A stretch of 64,000 nt of DNA. Source: Orlajensenia leifsoniae (GTDB lineage Bacteria > Actinomycetota > Actinomycetes > Actinomycetales > Microbacteriaceae). The notes beneath the pieces are model-generated. The model ran no database searches. It saw only the letters and a list, made by a program, of their open reading frames with translations, and was not told the origin of the DNA. The stretch lies in contig NZ_SPQZ01000009.1 in NCBI RefSeq assembly GCF_004570845.1, positions 1 through 64,000 of the forward strand, written 5' to 3'. Below are positions 53,260 through 61,536 of this stretch, piece after piece; the first letter of the stretch is position 1, and the number at the start of each line of letters is the position of its first letter. The translations under genes and the position numbers were made by a program.

Positions 53260-56184
53260 GTGACATCAGCCACCTCCGACCCCTCCGATCGCCGCAGACG
53301 GGCACCACTCGTCATCACGATCGTGATCGTCGCCGCCCTCGTGGTGGCGTTCTTCGTGTTCGCGGGCGTCTACGCCGACGTTCTGTGGTTCGACGACCTC
53401 GGATTCCTCTCGGTGCTCACCACGCAGTGGGTCGCCGGGGCCTCGATGTTCCTCATCGGGTTCTTCGCGATGGCCGTCCCTGTCTGGGTCGCCATCCAGG
53501 TCGCCTATCGTTCGCGACCCGTCTACGCGAAGCTCAACTCCCAGCTCGACCGCTACCAGCAGGTCATCGAGCCGCTGCGCCGCCTCGCCATGTGGGGCAT
53601 CCCGGTGCTACTCGGCCTCTTCGCCGGCGTCTCCGCGTCATCGCGCTGGGAGCTCACCGCCCTCTGGCTGAACCGCACGCCCACGGGAACCACCGACCCC
53701 CAGTTCAACCTCGACATCTCGTTCTACCTGTTCGACCTGCCGTTCTTCCACGCCGTGCTGGGCTTCGCCTCGGCCGTCGTGCTGCTCGCCCTCCTCCTCG
53801 GCGTCGCCACCAGCTACCTCTACGGAGCCATTAGGGTCAGCGGTCGCGAGGTGCTCATCGCCAAGGCTGCCCGCATCCAGATCGCCGTCACGGCCGGTCT
53901 GTACCTGTTGCTCCAGGCCGTCAGCGTCTGGCTCGACCGCTACACCACGCTCACCGACGCCAACGCGAATATCACCGGTGCGGCATACACCGACGTCCAC
54001 GCCACGATCCCGGGCCGCGCCATCCTCGCCGGCGCGGCGCTGTTCGTCGCCATCCTGTTCTTCATCACGGCCTTCATCGGCCGCTGGCGCCTTCCCCTCG
54101 TCGGCACGGCGCTCCTCATCGTGACCGCGCTCATCGCCGGATCGCTGTACCCGTGGGTCACCCAGCGCTTCACCGTCGACCCGAGCGAGAAGACGTTGGA
54201 GGAGCCGTACATCCAGCGCAACATCGACCTCACCCGGCAGGCGTTCGGCGTCGACTCCGTCGAGGAGATCCCGTACAACGCGACGACGGATGCCGAGCCC
54301 GGCGCCCTGCGCTCCGACGCCGAGACCACGGCGAGCATCCGCATCCTCGACCCCGCCATCGTCAGCGACACCTTCTCGCAGCTCGAGCAGTTCCGGCAGT
54401 ACTACCAGTTCCCGAAGGAGCTGAACGTCGACCGCTACACGATCGACGGCAAGAGCCAGGACACCGTGGTGGCGGTTCGCGACCTGAACCTCGCCGGCCT
54501 CGACGACGCCCAGACCTGGGTGAACTCCTCGCTGGTCTACACCCACGGTTACGGTCTCGTGGCCGCCTACGGCAACCAGCGCTCGGCCGATGGCCAGCCC
54601 GTGTTCCTCGAGTCCGGCATCCCGACCTCCGGCGACCTCGGCGACTTCGAGCCGCGCATCTACTTCGGCACCAACTCGCCGACGTACTCCATCGTGGGTG
54701 CGCCCAAGGGCGGCAAGCCGGTCGAGCTCGACTACCCGTCGGGCGACCAAGGCGCCGACCAGAAGTACAACACCTTCGACGGCGACGGCGGGCCGAAGCT
54801 CGACAACGTCTTCAAGAAGCTGGTCTACGCACTCAAGTTCCAGTCGGAGCAGATCTTCCTCTCCGACTCGGTCACGACGAGCTCGCAGATCCTCTACGAG
54901 CGCGACCCCAAGTCGCGTGTGCAGAAGGTCGCCCCGTACCTCACTCTCGACTCCGAGACCTACCCGACCGTGGTAGACGGACGCATCGTGTGGGTGGTCG
55001 ACGGCTACACCACGAGCGAGAACTACCCGTACTCGACGAAGCTCAGCATGAGCGACGCCATCGCCGACACCGAGACGCCCACGCCGACCTTCGCGATCGA
55101 CAACGTGAACTACATCCGCAACTCGGTGAAGGCCACCGTCGACGCGTACGACGGCAAGGTCACGCTCTACGCCTGGGATGACACCGACCCGCTGCTGAAG
55201 AGCTGGCAGAAGATCTACCCGTCGACGATCAAGCCGCTCACGGCGATGTCGGGTGCCCTCATGAGCCACGTGCGCTACCCGTCCGACCTGTTCAAGCTGC
55301 AGCGGGCCACCCTCGGCCGCTACCACGTGACAGACGCGTCGTCGTTCTACTCGCGCAACGACGCGTGGGTGGTGCCGGACGACCCGACAGCCGCCGAGGC
55401 CTCGAACACCCTGCAGCCGCCGTACTACCTGACCATGCAGATGCCCGGCCAGGATGCTCCGGCGTACTCCCTGTACTCGACCTTCATCCCGGAGTCGAAG
55501 GGTTCGGTCAGCCGCAACGTGCTCACGGGCTACCTGGCCGTCGACTCTGACGCCGGTGCCGACAAGGGCACCAAGGCCTCGGGCTACGGCAAGCTCAGGC
55601 TGTTGACGCTGCCGAAGGACGATACCGTGCCCGGCCCTGGCCAGGTCCAAGCCAACTTCGACGCCGACACCAGCGTCTCGCAGCAGTTGAACCTGCTGCG
55701 ACAGGGCCAGACGACAGTGCTGAACGGAAACCTGCTCACGCTTCCCGTCGGTGGCGGCCTGCTCTATGTGCAGCCCGTGTACGTCAAGTCGAAGGGCGGC
55801 GACGGCTACCCGCTGCTGCAGAAGGTGCTCGTGGCGTTCGGCGACAAGATCGCCTTCCAGGACACCCTCGACGAGTCGCTCGACGTGCTCTTCGGTGGAG
55901 ACTCCGGTGCCGATGCCGGTGACCAGGGCTCCGAGGCTCCGGGTGAGACTCCGACCGATCCCGAGACCGACCCCGGCACCGGAACCGAGACGGATCCCGG
56001 CACCACGCCGACGACCGGTGACCCCGCCGTCGACGCCCAGCTGAAGGATCTGTCCAACCAGGCCAAGCAGCAGCTGAAGGACAAGCAGGACGCCCTCAGC
56101 TCAGGCGACTGGGCCGCGTACGGTGTCGCCGACGCCGCGCTCGCCCAGACCGTCGGCAAGATGATCGCGCTGCTGAACGACTGA
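53260..56184 (+). CDS. UPF0182 integral membrane protein
   Basis: 974 residues. Seven membrane helices in the first 330 residues (the first is VIVAALVVAFFVFAGVYADV), followed by a large external domain and a C-terminal tail rich in Pro/Thr/Asp/Glu (about 880-930). Motifs DDLGFLSVL and QRNIDLTRQAFG are typical of this family, which is widespread in actinobacteria; function unknown. Start is the GTG at 53260 with GAGG eight bases upstream. A TAGGAT near 53210 may be its promoter. Confidence 0.92.
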   Translation: MTSATSDPSDRRRRAPLVITIVIVAALVVAFFVFAGVYADVLWFDDLGFLSVLTTQWVAGASMFLIGFFAMAVPVWVAIQVAYRSRPVYAKLNSQLDRYQQVIEPLRRLAMWGIPVLLGLFAGVSASSRWELTALWLNRTPTGTTDPQFNLDISFYLFDLPFFHAVLGFASAVVLLALLLGVATSYLYGAIRVSGREVLIAKAARIQIAVTAGLYLLLQAVSVWLDRYTTLTDANANITGAAYTDVHATIPGRAILAGAALFVAILFFITAFIGRWRLPLVGTALLIVTALIAGSLYPWVTQRFTVDPSEKTLEEPYIQRNIDLTRQAFGVDSVEEIPYNATTDAEPGALRSDAETTASIRILDPAIVSDTFSQLEQFRQYYQFPKELNVDRYTIDGKSQDTVVAVRDLNLAGLDDAQTWVNSSLVYTHGYGLVAAYGNQRSADGQPVFLESGIPTSGDLGDFEPRIYFGTNSPTYSIVGAPKGGKPVELDYPSGDQGADQKYNTFDGDGGPKLDNVFKKLVYALKFQSEQIFLSDSVTTSSQILYERDPKSRVQKVAPYLTLDSETYPTVVDGRIVWVVDGYTTSENYPYSTKLSMSDAIADTETPTPTFAIDNVNYIRNSVKATVDAYDGKVTLYAWDDTDPLLKSWQKIYPSTIKPLTAMSGALMSHVRYPSDLFKLQRATLGRYHVTDASSFYSRNDAWVVPDDPTAAEASNTLQPPYYLTMQMPGQDAPAYSLYSTFIPESKGSVSRNVLTGYLAVDSDAGADKGTKASGYGKLRLLTLPKDDTVPGPGQVQANFDADTSVSQQLNLLRQGQTTVLNGNLLTLPVGGGLLYVQPVYVKSKGGDGYPLLQKVLVAFGDKIAFQDTLDESLDVLFGGDSGADAGDQGSEAPGETPTDPETDPGTGTETDPGTTPTTGDPAVDAQLKDLSNQAKQQLKDKQDALSSGDWAAYGVADAALAQTVGKMIALLND

Positions 56185-56198
56185 TCGGCGGAGGACTG

Positions 56199-57065
56199 AT
56201 GGTCGACCTGCGAGACGGCGACTGGCTCGACGACAACCGGGCGAACTGGAACGAGCGCGTGCCCGTGCACCTGGCCAGCGGGTTCTACGACTCGAGCCCG
56301 TTGCGTGCCGGTGGCAGCGTGCTCGACCCGATCGTGGCCGCCGAGATCGCCGAGCTGTTCCCCGACGGTCTCGACGGCACGAGGGTTCTGCACCTGCAGT
56401 GCCACTTCGGCTCGGACTCGCTCTCGCTCGTGAAGCTCGGTGCCACCGTCGTCGGGCTCGACTTCTCGCGCCCGGCAGTGCAGGAGGCGCGGCGCATGGC
56501 CGCAGAGCTCGGTGTCGCCGATCGTGCGCGCTTCATCGAAGCGAACATCTACGACGCCCGGCATATCCTGCCCGAGCCCGAGTCGTTCGACCTGGTGTTC
56601 ACGACATGGGGAACCATCGGCTGGCTTCCGGATGTCGCGGAGTGGGCTCGCATCGTGGCCTGGTTCATGAAGCCGGGAGGGCGGTTCTACTTCGCCGACG
56701 GGCATCCGACCGCCTTCGTCTTCGACGGGGATTCCGCGGCCGACGGCATGCCGGCTTTCGCCTACCCGTATGTGAGCGATGAGCCCGACATCATCGACGA
56801 CCCGGGCGACTACGCCGATGACGAGGCGGTGCTCGAGAACGCGCGCACCTGGGAGTGGATGCATCCGCTCGGCGAGGTGATGGCGTCGCTCCGGGAGGCC
56901 GGCCTCCGCATCGACATGTTCCGCGAACACCTGCAGGTGCCGTGGCGCATGTTCCCGGTGCTGGTCGAGAAGGAGTCGGGCATGTTCGGCTGGGCCGACC
57001 AGCAGTGGTTGCCGCTGGCGTACTCGCTCGTCGCGGCGAACCCTGCTCCGGATCCGGGTCGCTGA
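56199..57065 (+). CDS. Class I SAM-dependent methyltransferase
   Basis: 288 residues, 14 nt after the UPF0182 gene with GGAGG before ATG. Motif I reads VLHLQCHFGSDSLSLVKLGA, motif II ends VVGLDFSRPAV, and motif IV is SFDLVFTTWGTIGWLPD, then FMKPGGRFYFADGHPTAF. The substrate is unknown. The final codons GGTCGCTGA lie at the left edge of the 34-nt hairpin repeat C, which thus supplies the stop codon. Confidence 0.88.
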   Translation: MVDLRDGDWLDDNRANWNERVPVHLASGFYDSSPLRAGGSVLDPIVAAEIAELFPDGLDGTRVLHLQCHFGSDSLSLVKLGATVVGLDFSRPAVQEARRMAAELGVADRARFIEANIYDARHILPEPESFDLVFTTWGTIGWLPDVAEWARIVAWFMKPGGRFYFADGHPTAFVFDGDSAADGMPAFAYPYVSDEPDIIDDPGDYADDEAVLENARTWEWMHPLGEVMASLREAGLRIDMFREHLQVPWRMFPVLVEKESGMFGWADQQWLPLAYSLVAANPAPDPGR

Positions 57066-57093
57066 GGCCCGGACGCAGTCCGCGGCCGAAGCG
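57060..57093 (+). repeat. 34-nt hairpin repeat, intact copy C
   Basis: Order: CGCT, GA, GGCC, CGGAC, loop GCA, GTCCG, C, GGCC, GA, AGCG. Outer arms CGCT/AGCG pair, the two GA steps face each other as an internal loop, and the inner arms GGCC and CGGAC/GTCCG pair. It starts at the Arg-stop codons of the methyltransferase gene and probably serves as its terminator. Confidence 0.8.
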
Positions 57094-57154
57094 CACCCTT
57101 CAACGCCCCCCGATTCGTCCTCTGCGCCAAGCCGTGATAAGTTATTCCTTGTGC

Positions 57155-57228
57155 CGCGGGGTGGAGCAGTTCGGTAGCTCGCTGGGCTCATAACCCAGAG
57201 GTCGCAGGTTCAAATCCTGTCCCCGCAA
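57155..57228 (+). tRNA. Initiator tRNA-fMet (CAT), copy 1
   Basis: 74 nt without CCA. Acceptor arms CGCGGGG and CCCCGCA leave a C1-A72 mismatch, and the anticodon stem has three G-C pairs (GGG-CTCATAA-CCC); both are marks of an initiator tRNA. Anticodon CAT is at 57189-57191. T-arm GGTTCAAATCC. CCA is not encoded. A terminator follows directly. Confidence 0.95.
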
Positions 57229-57233
57229 CAGTA

Positions 57234-57269
57234 AGACCCTCGGATCCGCAAGGATCCGGGGGTCTTTTT
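57234..57269 (+). terminator. Intrinsic terminator of tRNA-fMet copy 1
   Basis: A 14-bp stem (AGACCCTCGGATCC against GGATCCGGGGGTCT, one T-G wobble) closes a GCAA tetraloop and runs into TTTTT. Confidence 0.93.
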
Positions 57270-57376
57270 CTTTGCCCGGACCCGCTCGACTTGTCTTCTC
57301 CCGGCCCGCCGGTCTCGCGTTGGGAAGCGAGCGTGGTCGAGTGGGCTCGATCGGTGGCGTAAGCTGATTCCTGTGC

Positions 57377-57450
57377 CGCGGGGTGGAGCAGTTCGGTAGC
57401 TCGCTGGGCTCATAACCCAGAGGTCGCAGGTTCAAATCCTGTCCCCGCAA
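57377..57450 (+). tRNA. Initiator tRNA-fMet (CAT), copy 2
   Basis: Identical over its full 74 nt to the copy 222 bp upstream, with the same C1-A72 mismatch and GGG/CCC anticodon stem. Anticodon CAT is at 57411-57413. The flanks differ beyond a few bases, except a shared GTGC just upstream. CCA is not encoded. Confidence 0.95.
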
Positions 57451-57500
57451 CGATGGCGCGATTGGAGAATTGGTTTCCAGTTCTCGGTAAATCGCTCAGA

Positions 57501-57544
57501 AGAGGCCGGAAGTGAAGAAATTCGCTTCCGGCCTCTCCTGTTTT
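57501..57544 (+). terminator. Intrinsic terminator of tRNA-fMet copy 2
   Basis: A 16-bp stem (AGAGGCCGGAAGTGAA with its complement, one G-T wobble) around a GAAA loop, followed after CCTG by TTTT. Its sequence is unrelated to that of the first terminator. Confidence 0.88.
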
Positions 57545-57694
57545 GCCGCAGGATGCGTTCTGGGGCAGTCGCGCCATGGTCGATGATGCTGACTTTCCTC
57601 TTAATCGACGAATAGCCCGCCGGGAGGGCAGGCTAAAGCTTTCGATGCTTGGATGTCTGGTAGCGCTTGCGACGGTGTCGCCGGGGTGAGGTGC

Positions 57695-59583
57695 CTACTG
57701 GAGTGGAGGGCCGTTCACTGTCGGCTGTCGCCTGGGGAGAGGGTTGCCGTTCGGATCTTTGCGTCGGCGTGTGCGGATTTTGGGCGCTACTACGCGCGTC
57801 GTCCGTCGAGCTTCGGCTTCGAAGAAGGATTTGATGCGGTGAACGTTGTCGGCAACGATCGCCAGCGCTACCGCCAAGTAGGTGTGCGCATAGCCGCGAC
57901 CCGAGCGGAAGTCGGGATCCGCGATATTGAACTTGGTGCCGTTCTTCAGGAGACGATTCGATGCCTCAACCAGGTTCCGCATGCCCTTGTAGTCGGCATG
58001 GATCTGGCTCATGTAGGGGAACTTTTGAAGGTTCTTGAGCGGTTGGGCTTTCTCAGAGGACCCGGACGGACGCAACTTTGCAAGCTTTGATGGGACATCC
58101 GTCTCTGGGACGAGCATTGGAATGGTGATCGATGCGCGGTTCTTTTCGTTGGGCGTCGGAGTGACCGCGGACTTCGCTGGGTTGGGATAGCGGAATCTCT
58201 GGGCGCCGTCGACGTCCACTTGTCCGTGTTCCTTCATGCGATAGTTCTCGCGGTCCGCGATGAGGTCGCGGAGTCGCGCACGCTGGGGCTTTCCCTGTTC
58301 AAGTACGATCCGATGGTCCTGATCTTCTTTGGTCTGCTTCGGTGTGTGCTTGGCGCGACGTGATGACTCGGTGAGCGACCCATGTGCGGTCGAGATCGCA
58401 TCATCGATGTGTCTGTACTCGGTGGTGGCGTTGATGAGCGTTTCAGGCATCCAGTTCACGTACCAGTTGCCGTCGACAAGGATCAGATCCTCATACCAGC
58501 CTTGGAGTCCGAGGGTGTTCTTCTTGTAGTCGAAGACGAACTCGACGCCCGCGAGTCGAGCAGGCATGTGGAAGTCTTCGATCTTGCCGCCGTTGTATGC
58601 CCGGTCGACCGTGGCAATCAGCCGGTCGAATCCGAGCCGCTTGTGAAAGTCGAGGAGTCGTGCGCCATGGCCGCTGAGCCGACCGGGGTTGTGCATTGTC
58701 AGCGCCGTGACCAGGCATGGAACCACGTCCTTCTCGCCCGGCTTGTTCCACACCATCACTGCCGTTTCCACCTCGTACGCGGCGGCATCTGTCGCAGCTC
58801 CTTTTCCGTCGTGGTCTTCCTCGCGTCGGTATCGGCCCGAGAGCGGGTCGGCGTTCGAGCGATTGCCTCTCGGCGACGCCGCGTTGGGGCGGCCCTTGAT
58901 CTCAGCCTTGGTGGCGTCGATGGCGACGTTCCTATGTAACGGTCCCAAATGTCGCGGGGGAGCAGATCCAGCGACGCGTGGAGGATGTTATTGATCAGGT
59001 CATCGAATCGGTCGAGCATGGCGTCGGTGTTGGCCCGGTACTCCGGCGTCTGGGTTAGCGCATAGAACTCGGTCCATGCCTCGTCTTTGAGGATCACATT
59101 GGTGGGTGCGGGGTACGGATCGATCAGTTCTACGACGCGATCGACGGCTGCCCAGACTCGGTTGTACCATTGCAGATCAGTCCCGTGCTTGTGCGAGATC
59201 CCGAGCAGCTCACGGCCGTTGTGCTTGAGACGGCGGCGAATTGTCGTCGCGAGTTCGGTATAGGTGACGGGCAACCCGGCCATGGCGTGCGCGAGGAAGA
59301 GGGTAATCACGGCTGTAAGAGGGATGAGAGGTTTGGCGCCGGCGTTCGAGAGCCGCGCTTCCTTCTTCCACTTTGCGAAGTCCTCGGCGGTTCGCGCGGC
59401 AGCAACGAGCCGGTGGGCTACTTCGAGGTACACCGTTGGAAGGGTCTCGTTCGCGACCTCGTTCTCGTACTCGTCGTGGCTCCGGCCGAATACGTCCTGC
59501 ATGCGCTGGCCGAGTCGGAGGTAGCCGCCGGGTTCTTCTGGTCGTGCGGCTGCGCTGATCGACGCGCTGGTAGCAACGCTCAT
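57695..59583 (-). pseudogene. DDE transposase-like gene split by a -1 frameshift
   Basis: Two overlapping frames read as one gene. Part 1 (from the ATG at 59583, about 215 residues) has a transposase-type N-terminal domain (ITLFLAHAMAGLPVTYTELA) up to LPRDIWDRYIG. Part 2 (57695 to about 58948) continues with NVAIDATKAEIKG. Part 2 holds the catalytic set: first Asp in AIDAT, second in ATVDRAYNGG, and Glu in YKGMRNLVEASNRLLK, which has Y-x3-R-x3-E-x6-K spacing close to the IS4 YREK signature. The frames meet at a GG (58931-58932); one extra base there would restore RYIGNVAIDAT. The start overlaps the stop of the recombinase gene by ATGA, so the two are coupled. Confidence 0.65.
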
Positions 59584-60611
59584 CGGTCGTACCGTCCGCG
59601 AATGATCTCGTTGTAGGCGGCGGGTTCGACATCGTCGACGAACTTGAGGTACTTGTCGAGGTTGGCGAACTGCGTGATGCCGGCGGCCTTCATCAGCTCT
59701 TTCATGCGGGTGCCCCTGCTGAGGTGCGTGACCAGCCAGGTCGCGCGCAGTTGCGCGCCGTTGGGGGCCTTGCCGATCGTGCTGGCAGTGAAGGTGTTCA
59801 GCATGCTTCTGTTGGGCTTCTGTGATGGGCTCATCCACAACGGCGCATCCGCGGGTACCTCGTCCAGAACAGGGATGATCCAGTCCTCCCAAGCGGGAAG
59901 CAGCGGTACTGTCCGCGGGTGCTGCCCGCCGCGGATAACAATCACAACCCCCTGAGTGTCGACGGTCACGTCGTTGCGCATCAGTTCGAACTCGTTCGGA
60001 CGAAGTCCTGCGCCAGCACCGAATCCCACCATCAGACGTGCCTTGCGCCGCTTGAGTTCGGTGTGCTGCCCGTTGGCCCACGCACGAAATCCCTCGATCT
60101 GTCTCTCGCTGTAGGGCATCTGGATGTCGCGGCGCGAGATTGGAACCTGCCGGCTGGGGAAGGACGCAGCATTGAGGGTCTCAGAAACTGCGGTGAGGAC
60201 AGAGCGGTAGGTCGCCCTGGAGCCGGTGTTCTGAACGGTCTCCAGATACTGGTCAATGACCCGTCGAGTGAAGAGCACGTCGCCTTGCAGCGGAAGGCCC
60301 TTGTGATTGACGCACCACAGTACAAAGGGAGCGACCACCACCATGAGGCGCTGAACCGAGTACCGTTCGGAAGCGCTGCGCGCGGCGGCGTCCCGTACGA
60401 ACGGCTTCACGCTCTCCCAACTTGGGGTCGGCGTGCGCGGCTTGTAGCGCTCGACGGCGATGATCATCTCCTCGGAATGGGAGCGGTAGTAGCTTCCGTC
60501 GAGGTCAGTCGGAGCATCGGCTGTGCCGGCCGGCCGCCGTCGTGACGGTATCGCTCGGGGGGTGTGGAGGTCGTTGGAAGGCGTGACGGATGTGGATGGT
60601 GCGGGGGTCAT
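59580..60611 (-). CDS. Tyrosine-recombinase-like (integrase) protein
   Basis: 343 residues. An N-terminal core-binding-like region (SWESVKPFVRDAAARSASER) is followed by a catalytic domain with first Arg in GAGAGLRPNEFELM, the strand VVIVIRGGQHPRTVPLLP, a second Arg in NGAQLRATWLVTHLSRG and a likely nucleophile Tyr in NLDKYLKFV. The His of the canonical HxxR box is not in its usual place (AQLR), so activity is uncertain. The same LRATW pattern occurs, by memory, in a group of actinobacterial integrases. Overlaps the transposase-like gene (ATGA) and is divergent from the HTH gene. Confidence 0.7.
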   Translation of the reverse strand: MTPAPSTSVTPSNDLHTPRAIPSRRRPAGTADAPTDLDGSYYRSHSEEMIIAVERYKPRTPTPSWESVKPFVRDAAARSASERYSVQRLMVVVAPFVLWCVNHKGLPLQGDVLFTRRVIDQYLETVQNTGSRATYRSVLTAVSETLNAASFPSRQVPISRRDIQMPYSERQIEGFRAWANGQHTELKRRKARLMVGFGAGAGLRPNEFELMRNDVTVDTQGVVIVIRGGQHPRTVPLLPAWEDWIIPVLDEVPADAPLWMSPSQKPNRSMLNTFTASTIGKAPNGAQLRATWLVTHLSRGTRMKELMKAAGITQFANLDKYLKFVDDVEPAAYNEIIRGRYDR

Positions 60612-60721
60612 GCCGAAGTTCGTGTGCGGCGACTTTCAGTGCCTTCGAGGCGAGTCGACTGAGAATCCCTGTTAGCCGGTATTTCTCTTCTTCTCTGGGG
60701 GAATATGCGTCTAAAAGGGCG

Positions 60722-60727
60722 GATAAT
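60722..60727 (+). promoter_or_regulatory. -10 hexamer of the HTH gene, leaderless layout
   Basis: GATAAT ends six bases before the ATG at 60734, in an AT-rich 122-bp divergent region shared with the recombinase gene. It decides the start: longer in-frame readings would begin before the promoter. Confidence 0.5.
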
Positions 60728-60733
60728 GTTCAC

Positions 60734-61126
60734 ATGTCATCTCGCCGCGTCACAGCACGCGATCGCCATCCGTCGACAAGCGGGTTCGCGTTCGAACCCC
60801 GCGCCTTATGCGCTATGCCGAAGGTGTTCGGTCGCTCGAGTGCCCACTTCAGCCCGGCCGACGGTGTAGACAGCACAGATCCGCGCCTTCGCGCTGCCCA
60901 GCTTCAGCATTTGATCGCGAACGCCGTTCGCGAAGAAATACTCGCGCTCGGACAGAACACCGATCAATACCTCGGAGCCATCGATGACCCGTTGCCTGGG
61001 CTGAGCTACGACCGAGTAATCCGGCTTCTTCGGGGCAAGACGCAGATGCAGCTGGCTGACCTCGTGTTCTGGGCTGATCGGTTCGAGAGCATCCGCAACG
61101 TGATCCTTAGGGAACTGAACACCTGA
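60734..61126 (+). CDS. HTH-type regulator divergent from the recombinase
   Basis: 130 residues from the ATG at 60734. A basic N-terminal region (about 1-45) is followed by a helical stretch QHLIANAVREEILAL and then GLSYDRVIRLLRGKTQMQLA with DLVFWADRFESI, which reads as an XRE-like helix-turn-helix. Its place back-to-back with the recombinase suggests that it controls that promoter, but this is inferred from position only. Confidence 0.6.
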   Translation: MSSRRVTARDRHPSTSGFAFEPRALCAMPKVFGRSSAHFSPADGVDSTDPRLRAAQLQHLIANAVREEILALGQNTDQYLGAIDDPLPGLSYDRVIRLLRGKTQMQLADLVFWADRFESIRNVILRELNT

Positions 61127-61536
61127 CGGGTTTGCACACGTTGGCCTCTTCACACTGGTCACAATTCGACAGATGTAACTAATGGTCGACCGTGAGGGGC
61201 AGAAGAAGCCCAGTCAGTCCCTCGAAGCCCATTCCTCTAGGCCTGCCCTCGATGGGGGTGAGATCGTGATCCGGTCTGGATCAAACGTAGAACTGATGCG
61301 TCGCGAATTTCAACCGACTCGGTGACAACGTCACAATGATCGACCGCGGACACCCGGCGAAGCTGACCCGCCGAACTACAGCGCCGTGTCGCAGAGTCGT
61401 CGGTCGCAGTCGCACACATTCGCCGCCCGAACGTGGCAATTCCAATAGCTTCACCGCCGGTGCGAGATAACAGCAAAATCGCCGATCCCGCGACAAAAAC
61501 CCGCCCTGGTCTTTCGAATCTGTGCGGCATCCGCGC
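61127..61536. other. 410-bp gap without a supported gene
   Basis: Short ORFs here occur on both strands with poor codon use and no motif. The sequence has several CGGTCGCAGTCG-like tracts but no clear repeat, tRNA or terminator. It may hold the promoter of the next gene. Confidence 0.5.

Noticed and set aside
53638..55650. 670-residue minus-strand ORF inside the UPF0182 gene
   Set aside because: Antisense shadow of a well-supported membrane protein; composition is Val/Arg/Asp/Gly-rich with no helix or domain pattern.
57142..57450. Minus-strand ORF across the two tRNA genes with the repeated peptide GQDLNLRPLGYEPSELPNCS
   Set aside because: This is the antisense translation of tRNA-fMet, a well-known spurious database protein; the tRNA structure explains the sequence fully.
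57155..57450. tRNA-fMet pair as attL/attR of an integrated element
   Set aside because: Both copies are complete, only 222 bp apart, with no integrase between them, and no tRNA fragment was found on the far side of the island; simple tandem duplication is more likely.
58925..58955. Programmed -1 frameshift of the transposase-like gene
   Set aside because: No slippery heptamer in the proper frame and no obvious stimulatory hairpin just downstream; a lost base is simpler, although not proven.
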